A DNA stretch of 64,000 nucleotides from Triglochin maritima (lineage: Eukaryota > Streptophyta > Magnoliopsida > Alismatales > Juncaginaceae). A model generated the notes under the pieces. That model did no database searches. It saw only the letters and a program-made list of their open reading frames with translations, and was not told where the DNA came from. Made by a program: the position numbers and the translations under genes. The stretch is taken from positions 53,652,925 through 53,716,924 of the forward strand of contig OY821772.1 of NCBI GenBank assembly GCA_963682175.1. Reading direction: 5' to 3'. Shown here piece after piece: positions 12,006 through 21,475 of this stretch; positions within the stretch are counted from its first letter, which is position 1; each line of letters opens with the position of its first letter.

Positions 12006-12426
12006 CCTGAAAGTAATCCACTTATTACTCTAAGTTATTAGATCAACATGTTCAATTTTCAAAGATTAAGGTGCTAATTAGGGTGCTTTGAAATTTTAGT
12101 TAATAATGTGATTTTGGCCTACAATTAAATGTACGAAATTAGGATAGGTAAATTTTAATGCGTTCATATAATATGGTATAGCCGAAACCAAATGAAAACA
12201 CGGTCTGCAATACTCACTTCGCAGTTTGTAAGTACAGTCCATATCATTTTTTTTTTGAAATTTAGTTCTTATATTAGATTAGGTTAAGAATTCGCCCGTG
12301 AACCACACTCAAATCCGTCAAAAGACGTTGGCCAATTATAATGCTTATGTATGGCCCTAAAAGGTGATACCCCACCATGCAAGATATATGGATTCCGCGT
12401 GAAATGAAAATAATGTGATTAAATAA

Positions 12427-13560
12427 GACTATTATTCGTCGTCGAAAAATTACTTAAATCATCCTAATAATTATAATTTTGTCATTCACAATTCATTTAA
12501 TACATATTTCGTCTCGTCTTTTTAAATAAGATCTCTGCCTAAGTTTTCCTTACTTTCCCAGTACCAACACCACGAAAATATATGACGAAACGCCTGGATC
12601 TGGTCAGGTAAATCGGGATTTTTTCCCCGTCCCGAGCGTCTGTCTAAGCCACCTACCCCAAGGTGAGGGCGTTCTAGCCAGGCGTTCCAATTTTTATTTT
12701 TATTTTTACTTTATTTATGTTGTGTTATTTTACATTAGTTCAGGTTCCGTTGCAAGATTTCAGTGATGATGGAGTAGATTACAATGAACTTTTTGTGAGT
12801 ACACAAGTATTTCCAACAATCGATGACGCGAATAAATGGGCAAACAAGTTGTAATCGGAACTGGATTTTTTTGGTAATATCATCCTATAAATCAAAAGAA
12901 GATAATTGGATGGATTGTTATCTGACATGCGACCGCAGAAATGAAATGAGTTCTCGTGATATGAATATTGCACTACGAAATAACACAAAAAGAAAGGGTT
13001 GTGGTTGTCTTTTTTAATAAAGGTGGTCGAGCGAAGGGACCGTGATGGATGAATCGTAGTTTCTAATAGTACTCATGGGCAACACACTCATAGACTTGCA
13101 GTTTGTCCAGAGGGTCATCGACAGATCGGCGGTCTTAATCCTGGGACCAAGAAAATTGTTCGTGATATGACTGAGACACAAGAGAAATCACGTAACATAT
13201 TGTTGGCAGTAAGTGAGAAATTCCCGGAGGATAATCTCAATTAGAGACACATTTATAACATCAGAGAGTACATGAGGATGACGAAATCTGAAAACAGAAA
13301 TCCCGCTCAGCAGTTTCTGAATCAGGCAGTGCAGTATTGGTACTTGCAATGGATTACGGCGGATGAAGAAACTAATGTCATCACTCACGCATTTATGGCA
13401 CATCCGACGTCAGTTCAGTTGTTGCGCACATACCATTTCGTAATCTGCATGGATTCGACCTACAAAACAAACAAGTACAAGATGCATTTGTTCGAGATAT
13501 CCCGATAACGAATGATGCTCATAAATACAGTCATCGGCACAGCTGCAGCAGACTCAAGAG
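12427..13560 (+). pseudogene. decayed Mutator-like (FAR1-type) transposase
   Basis: The left part (12427-12700) resembles the terminal region of the 10311-11468 element. From 12760 onward a broken reading frame encodes transposase remnants: NELFVSTQVFPTIDDANKWA, DCYLTCDRRNE, RQIGGLNPGTKKIVRD, and the conserved block HPTSVQLLRTYHFVICMDST followed by YKTNKYKMHLFEI at about 13401-13502. The latter corresponds to the DDE-region start of plant FAR1/MULE transposases. Stops at 12853 and 13242 and frame changes near 13015 make it non-functional. The right end and the rest of the catalytic domain are not found. Confidence 0.8.
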
Positions 13561-13770
13561 CATAGGGCAACCACTCCACCTAAACGTTTACACGTTATTA
13601 ATAATAAAAATAAAATGTAAATAAACGTGAATGATATATAGTTTCATACCTACGATGTAGTCATCTGATCTAGCATTCTACGAATGGAATGAAGTTTGTA
13701 GGATCGTAATCCGGCTTAGTTCTAATCACTTCTACGAGTCGAATGGTGTAATTGTGTCATAGGAACACTT

Positions 13771-13780
13771 ATTTATAAAG
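13771..13780 (-). promoter_or_regulatory. TATA-like box downstream of palindrome cluster 1
   Basis: CTTTATAAAT on the minus strand, about 95 bases downstream (minus strand) of the CGGTCGACCG cluster at 13875-14269. The arrangement parallels the LTR TATA at 15181-15190. Interpreted as an LTR promoter relic. Confidence 0.35.
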
Positions 13781-13874
13781 CTCCTAAGGTGTTATAGTCG
13801 TTGGGGTTAACTGAGTAAGTGTTTGTGTAAGATACACAAAACAGAAACTTGCAAGACCCCATTCTGAGTAAGTT

Positions 13875-14269
13875 CGGTCGACCGAATCGGGCAGAACAGT
13901 CGACTATTGGGCAATTGTGAACTCGGTTCGGTCGACCGATAAATGCACGGTTGAGTGATAGGCTATAACTTAGGTACACTTAAGTTAACGGTCGAACACC
14001 GAATAGGGTTCGGTCGACCGAAAATCAACATGCTCTACGGGGTTGATAAAAATATTCAAGTTCGGTCGACCGATCCAAAGTCTTCGGTCGACCGAAAATG
14101 TCCAGGCAGTTGCATAATTTTGGAGACAATAAAGCTCGATCGATCGAACAGGTATGGTCGACCGATAGGCAATTTGTATTTTGGGGTATTTGTGAATAAT
14201 TCGAATACGACCGTTGGTATAATACGACAAGTCTTAACGGTCGGAAATTTGTTGTTACACGGTCGACCG
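13875..14269. repeat. CGGTCGACCG palindrome cluster 1
   Basis: Six exact copies start at 13875, 13929, 14011, 14063, 14085 and 14260, often extended to TTCGGTCGACCGAA. One-off variants lie near 14136 (CGATCGATCG) and 14155 (TGGTCGACCG). Spacing is irregular, so this is not a simple tandem repeat. Confidence 0.95.
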
Positions 14270-14367
14270 AATGACGCAGGCAGAAGAGTTATGCCGACAG
14301 AGCAGACGGGTGTTGAGCTTTGAGGTTGACGACCATGTTTTTCTGAAGATCTCCCCAGCTCGGGGAG

Positions 14368-15061
14368 TGATTGTAGGATTTCATGTTTAATTGTACATAT
14401 TTATTTTCAAAAATTTTATGCACAATAAGGATCAATTTACAATTTTCTATGATTTATTTCATGCATGCATCAATTTGTTTCGACAACTAGTTTCAAAACT
14501 TTATTAAAACAAATATGGGCTCCGAAATTCATACCTAGAAGTTCTCTAAAACTTCTTGAAGATTCGGAGACGTTGGGGATGCTTCTCGCTGCGCCGGATG
14601 CCTCCGAGTATTCACCAAACTCTAAACAAGATCGGAGAGAGGGAAGCTAGTCTCTCAATCTCCGATAGGGTTTAGAATCCAATTACTAACCCCTTTTTAA
14701 TTCCCTTGAGAAGATGATTGTAGGATTTCATGTTTAATTATACATATATATTTTCGAAATTTTTATGTATAATAAGGATCAATTACAATTTTCTTTGATT
14801 TATTTCATGCATGCATCGGTTTGTTTTAACATCTAGTTTCAAAACTCTATTAAAACAAAGAAGGGCTCCGAAATTCATACCTAGAAGTTCTCTAAAACTT
14901 CTTGAAGATCTGGAGACGTTGGGGATGCTCCTCGCTGCGCCGGATGCCTCCGAGTATTCACCAAACTCTAAACAAGATCGGAGAGAGGGAAGCTAGTCTC
15001 TCAATCTCCGATAGGGTTTAGAATCTAATTACTAACTCCTCTTTAATTCCCTTGAGAAGAT
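14368..15061. repeat. 347-bp tandem duplication inside the LTR
   Basis: 14368-14714 and 14715-15061 are two close copies, both beginning TGATTGTAGGATTTCATG and both containing CTTCTTGAAGAT and GGATGCCTCCGAGTATTCAC. On the minus strand this is the 3' (R/U5) end of the LTR. Confidence 0.9.
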
Positions 15062-15180
15062 GATCTCTTAAGAACTAAACTAAACTTATGAATTTGTGGA
15101 ATTTTCGTGGAGAATTAAGGAGAGAGATTTTGCATGAAAAGCAATATTAATTAAGATGTAGGAAGGCAATGAGATAACCT

Positions 15181-15190
15181 CTATTTATAG
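15181..15190 (-). promoter_or_regulatory. LTR TATA box
   Basis: CTATAAATAG on the minus strand (ACCTATAAATAGAGG context), 180 bases downstream of the palindrome cluster, at the position expected for the U3/R core promoter. Confidence 0.55.
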
Positions 15191-15368
15191 GTTCTCTCCA
15201 AATTACTTATTCATGTGCAACCTCTTGCCCATGATTTCATGCAAAATTCCATCTAACCATCCATTATTTAATAATAAATAATATTAGCCACGAATTAAAT
15301 CAATTATGGACCAATTCCATGCATGATCTAATTAATTCTTAAATTAATTCTGCATAAACCGTCTGGAC

Positions 15369-15598
15369 CGGTCGACCGTTTTTGGAGGTTCGGTCGACCG
15401 CTCGAACCAGTTTCGGTCGACCGTTCAATAGCTCGGTCGACCGTTCGTAACTGGAACTATTCCATCGCAATGTTCGGTCGACCGACCGATCACTTTCGGT
15501 CGACCGTTCGAACAGATGAAAATTCCCTGTTATCGGTCGAGACATGTCCGGTCGACCGTGTCCTACCGGTCGACCGTTTACTGCTAACCGGTCGACCG
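15369..15598. repeat. CGGTCGACCG palindrome cluster 2
   Basis: Nine exact copies in 230 bases, starting at 15369, 15391, 15414, 15434, 15475, 15497, 15549, 15567 and 15589, plus a half site near 15534. They lie in putative U3. Confidence 0.97.
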
Positions 15599-16851
15599 TT
15601 TGAGCACTGTTTTGCAGACTTGTCAAATTTCGGTTTAACCCCTACAAAATTTAACATTTCGGGATTAGTAGTAAATCCACAACTTATGTAACATATTATC
15701 CTATGTAATGATCAATCATTACACCCCATAATATTTACATCACATATGAATTTAATTTAGATTCTAATTATGTTATTAATCACAACATAATTTTGATTTT
15801 GCTTGTTCACCCCATGTGTCATATTTTCTACATGAAACCCGACACATCTTATGAACTCAAAATCCCCATTTCTTGTTTTCCAGTTTTGTGGTGTGACCTA
15901 TGGGAGGATCTAAACTAAGTTGGCAGTGATATTAAAGGCTTAATATCACAAGCTATAAGCGGTATCTAGCTACACATTATAGCTCCCAATTAGTTAGATG
16001 TCTTAATTCCACTCGAACCAAAACCCGATCCATTTAGTGATGGCGTGCACCACTTGTGTCCGTCCCTTGCCTCATGATATTAAGAATACACACAAAGTAG
16101 TATTGTGTCATCTTTGTCTTAGTATTCATTTCTTGATCTCTTTAAGCTAGTTATAAATATGTGACTTAACTCAAATCACATTGTGCACATTATAACTTTG
16201 TTTTATCAATGGGCCCACTAATATCATCACTCAATTAAGAGGGGCAATGATAGTCTTTTGACTAACTACCTTCTCCAACAAAAGTAGTACTTAACCAACC
16301 AATGCCTTTACACTACTGATCGATAGTTCAAGACACTGATCTAATTAAGTATTCCTTAAGTGATTAGATATAAGTCTCATATCAAAGGACCAAAGACACA
16401 GTAAAATATTAATGACACAGAAACACATTTCTATAATATTTTACTTATTAGGTCTATTCAGTATACAAAAGTAATATTTTCCTCTTTTGCATACCCGTGT
16501 TGTCACTCACTTGTAGAGCTACAATGATCTATGACCAACACGACAATCTTAACTCGGTAATTAATTTTCCTTGTTAGTTACCATGATTGCGAATATCTTT
16601 TGTTTTATGTAAACCAATATCTTTTAGAGCTCTACGGTTAAGGACCAAGAGCCTCTTCCTTAACACTTCTAAAAGACGAATAACATAAACAAGGAACAAA
16701 ATGATTTCTCATTCAATTCATAATAGTTGACATTTAAAAGTAAAAGTTTTAGAACACATTCCCTTCAATCTCCCACTTGTTATTAAAGTTTTCTTTCCCA
16801 TACATACTCAATGCATAAAACAATAATAACTAGGGTAAACCCCATTACATA

Positions 16852-17880
16852 TCAATCATCAAGCCAATCTACATGGTTCCTCAATCCCATGGACTCGAAA
16901 TGCATTTCGCCTTTGGCTTGGGATAAGGGTTTTGTGAATGGATCAGCTGTGTTGCTGTTGGTGTCCACCCATAACAGATTTATTTTGCCTTCGTCGATGA
17001 GGTCACGCGTCACGAAGTACTTACGATCCATGTACTTCACTTTGTGGTGTGATTTGGGATCCTTGATTTGCGAGATAGATGCACTATTGTCGCAAAATAG
17101 CTCTATTGGTCCCTCGCTCGAGGGAACTACTCCAAACTCTTCAAGGAACTTCTTAATCCACACTCCTTCCTTGCTCGCTTCAGCGACAACCATCACTTCG
17201 GAAGCAGTGGTTGAGTCGGCAGTAGTGCTTTGCTTCCAACTACGCCAACTCACAGCTCCACCATTCAGAAGGAAGACGTATCCTGATTGCGACCTTCTAT
17301 CGTCTGGATCACTCATGAAACTCGCATCTGAGTAACCTTCAGCTATCAATTCTCTTTGTCCTCCATAAACAAGAATCTTATCCTTAGTCCTGTTAAGGTA
17401 CTTCAGGATATTCTTGACCGCAATCCAATGCTCAGGACCTGCGTTGGATTGGTGACGACTTGTCACGCTTAGAGCATACGAGACATCTGGTCTTGTGCAA
17501 GTCATTGCGTACATGATCGACCCAATTGCCGAAGCATAAGGGACATCCTTCATGTACTCTAAGTCCTTACGTGATTGCGCACGTTGAGACTTCTTGAGTT
17601 GCACACCCATACTCATTGACACACTGCCCTTTTTGGAGTTGTTCATCTTGAACCTTTCCAAGACCTTGTCAATGTATGCACGTTGACTGAGGCCAATGAG
17701 TCTACGGGGTCTATCTCGATATATCTTGATTCCCAAGATGTATTGAGCCTCACCCATGTCTTTCATCGAACTCAGGCAGACTGACGACCAATGTTTTAGG
17801 TGTTTAGGTGATCTAATGGAGTCCAAATTATATGATATTTTGTGTGTGACTCCTAAAAGGAACCTAGTGTGTGAATGCAT
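16852..17880 (-). pseudogene. Copia reverse transcriptase (C-terminal part) and RNase H, truncated
   Basis: The open frame encodes the end of a Ty1/Copia RT (KDMGEAQYILGIKIYRDR, then YASAIGSIMYAMTCTRPDV) and RNase H (YSDASFMSDPDDRRSQSGY, ASEVMVVAEASKE, FCDNSASISQ), ending DTNSNTADPFTKPLSQAKGE as Copia polyproteins do. The usual upstream RT, integrase, protease and gag are missing. Residues before about LSSMKDMG do not look like RT, so the element breaks near 17776-17800 and joins foreign sequence. A remnant of pol that cannot act alone. Confidence 0.9.
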
Positions 17881-18129
17881 GAATATTAGCTTAAGTTATG
17901 CTCAATTCACATAAGTTCCTAATTCTCAAAGAAAGGTAAAATTACATGTCTTCAATCCTAGCTTGATTACATGTCTTGACTTGATTTTTTTTTTGAGTCT
18001 TGATCACCTGTAGATGTTAGCACAATACAACATGTATACTATTATACTACATGTGCTAATCTACATGTCCTTATTAAGATTAGGTTTGATTACATCATCA
18101 AAATACGGATTAAGGCCAAAAAGCCAACA

Positions 18130-18470
18130 ATCTCCCCCTTTTTGATGATGGCAACCTATATCTTAAACCAACCTAATACTTGAAAAATATATAAGATAAC
18201 TATGCATATAAATGCTCCCCCTATGGATGTGCATAGTTTTTCTTGACAATTTCATGTATATTTCAAGTATCCCTAATCTATTACTTCTCCCCCTTTGACA
18301 TCCATCAAAAAAATACAATAATCAATGTAATATATGAATTTTAATTTCTCCCCCATTGACAATTATATATAACTATTTGAGTTCAATTTAGGATGCCATT
18401 TGTAATGAAGATGCTCCCCCTAAATTTTGCACTTCATTACTCTAAAAGATATAACTATTAAGCTCCCCCT
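18130..18470 (-). repeat. array of six polypurine tracts and LTR start (Sirevirus-type)
   Basis: On the minus strand AGGGGGAG (or TGGGGGAG) occurs at 18132, 18215, 18287, 18348, 18414 and 18463, 49-83 bases apart. The last (AAAAAGGGGGAGATTG) abuts TGTTGGCTTTTTGG, a typical LTR start at about 18129. Multiple polypurine tracts before the 3' LTR are a published hallmark of Sirevirus Copia elements. Confidence 0.7.
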
Positions 18471-18807
18471 CTCAATAAGGCTAGATGGAAACTATGAGTA
18501 TGATTAAAGTTAAGTTCAATTAAGTTTCTATTTAAGCCTTATTCTAACATCCATTTAAAATTTGACATTTAAAATCAATGGATGTGGTATATGATTTGCA
18601 ATGAATTTGGTTAATGATTTTCAATGAATTGAACTTCTAAAGATATGACAATTAAGCATATAAACTAGATTAGAGCTAAATTTTCAGAAATTTCAAGGAT
18701 AGAAATTTATACCAAACTTGAATCTTGATTAGCTCCAATCTCATTTGGTGATGCAACCGGATTCGAATTCGACGCTTTGGCTCACCCGGTCACCACCAAT
18801 TTCCTCA

Positions 18808-19584
18808 TCAAGCTCCTACAAGTGTAGACTTAGGTACCCAAACAACTTTGGGTCCATTAAGTTTAGCTTTTGGTACCCAAATCCAAGTTGATTTTGGTAC
18901 CTCTACACTTACTTTCTTTTTCATGGCAAAATTATGTTTAACATTAATTTGAATAGGAAAGTTTTTAACATAAAAATTGTTTTTATTGCCATGTGTGAAC
19001 TTATGCAATTTATTTGACAAATTTTCATTTAAGACATTAAGTTCACTGTTTTTAGTTGATAGAGATTCATTTAGATTTTTAATCATAGAATTATACTTTT
19101 CATTCATGTTAAGCATGTGAATCTCTAAGTTTGCAACCTTTTCATTCATGCAATTTAAGTCATGTAATAATTGTTTGCTTTCTAAATGAGATTTATCAAA
19201 TTTAATAAGCAAGTCATTAGTGTCAATTTCTAGCATATGACTATCAATTGCATTAGATGAGGTAGATTTATCATTTAAGCACTCATTCTTCAAGCATGCA
19301 TTTTCTAAAGTAAGAGCATCAATTTTAGCAAGCAAATCAACTTTATCATCTAACATAGATGCATTTTGACATTTAAGCTCATCTATTTGCTTGTTTGCTA
19401 ATTTATTTGATTCATGAAGCTCTTTACATTTTTCTACCATTTTCAGAAATGCATTTTGTAGTTTATGTGAATGTGATGATTTTCCACTTGAATTACAACT
19501 TGAAGAGTGACTAGAAGATACCTCATCTTCACTTTCTCCATCGGATGAGCTTGACGATGATGAAGATGTTGAGTGAATCTCCAT
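18808..19584 (-). pseudogene. gag-like coiled-coil ORF of a Sirevirus/Copia element
   Basis: A 258-codon open frame. It has a Ser-rich acidic N-terminus, then a long Leu/Lys/Asn/Glu heptad-like coiled coil (about residues 40-195), and ends with a WVPK repeat (KSTWIWVPKA, VVWVPKST). Low-complexity coiled coils followed by W-V-P-K segments are common between gag and protease in plant Copia polyproteins. No zinc knuckle, protease, integrase or RT follows before the polypurine array, so the coding core is deleted. It is not a host gene as far as I can see. Confidence 0.6.
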
Positions 19585-19833
19585 TTTCTTTGCTCGAGCT
19601 ACATCCTTTGGAGTGGTTGCTCCTTTCTCCCCGGTTGATGAATCTCCTTCACCAAAGTTCTTTTCTAATGTTTGCCATATAGAGTGAGCACTATCACATG
19701 AGCAAACAAGATTAAAATGTTCATCTCCTAATGCACAAAATATGACATTTTATTATTTTTAAAATTTAATTATTTTTATTTTATAAGATATCTTATTTAA
19801 AAATAACACAATCACATTTCTTAATTAAATTTA

Positions 19834-21015
19834 GGAAAAAATTTCAATTTTTTTTTGTAAAAATATGAACTTCAAAAACTTAATTGACAAATATGCACAT
19901 TGAAAAACGGCACCTGAGATACCGTTTTTATGAAGTGAAAACGACACTACATATGTCGTTTTTCAACTAAGTAAACAACGACACTACTGGTGTCGTTTTT
20001 CACTTGGTTAAAACACAACACCACTGGTGCCGTTTTCACCCTAGATAAAAACGGCTTTAGTAGCACCTTCCATGGTAAGACGAAGTGAGCGACCGAAAAC
20101 AAAAAGAATCAAAAACAACATGTACGAACAAAGTGGACGAGTAATACGATGTGGCTAGTGTCGCTTTTGTTGAAGTAAAAACGACACTACTAGTGTCGTT
20201 CTTTAGCAGATAGATAACAGGAAAAATCTGTTTTCTCATTCCATTCTTTTGGATTTTAAATCCAAGTCTTGTACACCTAAGGGGGAAAAATCATTTCGAA
20301 CACATGACATAAAATTGAAAATAAATTTACATACTATTCAGTTCAAATAATACAATCCAAACAAATTCAATACATTATCCACAATCAATCTAATTTCAAC
20401 AACTACAACATTCATCATTCAATTTAATTGGTTTAACACAAATCCATACAATGCGAAACTCACCGAACAATGCAAACTTATTAAATTGGAACTTCGGAGA
20501 TTAATTTATCCATTATTCAAATCATCAAATCCGCACAAGATTAATAATCATAACAATATAACATCATCCACACAAGATTAATTAAACAAAGTAGGGTAAA
20601 CTCATCAACCAAATATCAATCAATCGAATCCAATTCAAATCAAACAATCCACACAAATCCTAACCAAACCAATCAAATGCACATAAATACAAACTAATAA
20701 GACAAAATCTTAACAAAAAATGATCTAAAAATACCTGAAATCACTGGAGAGAGGGAGAGGAAAAAATACAAAACTATTTGGGAAGATTGGAGAAAGGGGG
20801 CATTGGTGCCGTTTTTAACCCTATGTTAAAAACGACACGACACTAGTAGTGTCATTTTTTACTTAGTTGAAAAACGACATCTGCAGTGCCGTTTTCACTT
20901 AATAAAAAATGGTATCTAAGGTGCCGTTTTCAATTTGTATATTTTGCCAATTAAGTTTCTGAAGTGCATATTTGTATAATTTTTTATTTTTTTGATTATT
21001 TTGAATTTTTTTTCC
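19834..21015. mobile_element. long-TIR element with AAAACGRCAYC hairpins, copy 1
   Basis: The ends are inverted repeats of about 90 bases (GGAAAAAA...ACTTCAAAAACTTAATTG...GAAAACGGCACCT). The interior has several short hairpins such as ACGACACTACTAGTGTCGT near 20180. No transposase. The same family occurs at 37145, 43719 and 56565. Confidence 0.75.
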
Positions 21016-21475
21016 ACTACCGTTAAAAACAAAAAACAAATCGACGTTCGAGCTGGAAACTCGACTCCAAAAATGTTCAACTATAATTTAACTTGAAAAC
21101 GTAGAATCTTGATAAAAAATAAAAAAATCTATCAATTTGGTTCGATAAAAGATTTGTTCGAAGTCGAAAGAATTAAAACTCGACTCAAATGTTTTACTTG
21201 AATTGTTTATTATTCAATTTATAATTTTTTGTTGTATTTGATAATTATATATGTTAATACTTGAGGCTCGAAATCTCACGTCTACCATTTTACGCCCCTA
21301 GATACCATAGATTGAATTCCGACATACGTATCTGTATCTTCGATATTTGAAAATGATACGAAGCGGATGAAACAAATAAATAAATAAATTGTAAGATCGA
21401 ACTCGTAATTTTCCCTTCATCTCCAATTACCACTCCGTCAGAAGTCAGAGCAGAGAGGAAGAGTTGGAGAGTGGA
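21016..21475. other. upstream region of the RmlD-like gene
   Basis: AT-rich promoter and 5' leader. An AATAAATAAATAAAT stretch at about 21375 is the only TATA-like sequence. No other feature. Confidence 0.4.

Larger units (their letters stand above)
9076..12424. repeat. direct (tandem) duplication, copy B, with insertions
   Basis: Homologous to 6955-8935 but 1.4 kb longer. The excess is explained by two insertions, 10311-11468 and 11742-12005. The two copies differ by scattered substitutions and small indels, so the duplication is not recent. Confidence 0.85.
14372..16757 (-). mobile_element. long terminal repeat of a Copia element (putative, 3' LTR)
   Basis: On the minus strand the RNase H ORF ends at 16852 and is followed by a polypurine stretch (AAGTGGGAGATTGAAGGGAA). 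A sequence beginning TGTGTTCTAAAAC then runs to CATGAAATCCTACA at 14372, giving TG..CA ends. It contains a TATA box (CTATAAATAG, 15181-15190) with the palindrome cluster 15369-15598 upstream of it. Its length of about 2.4 kb includes the 347-bp duplication. No second LTR copy is present, so the boundaries are inferred. Confidence 0.6.

Noticed and set aside
13875..15598. CRISPR-like array
   Set aside because: Plant nuclear DNA, irregular spacing, a 10-base palindromic core and LTR context.
15339..15626. Open frames rich in GRP/VDR (both strands) over the palindrome clusters
   Set aside because: They are produced by translating the repeated CGGTCGACCG palindrome in both directions; there is no start context, splice sites or family.
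16811..17335. 174-codon plus-strand frame
   Set aside because: Antisense shadow of the Copia RNase H frame.
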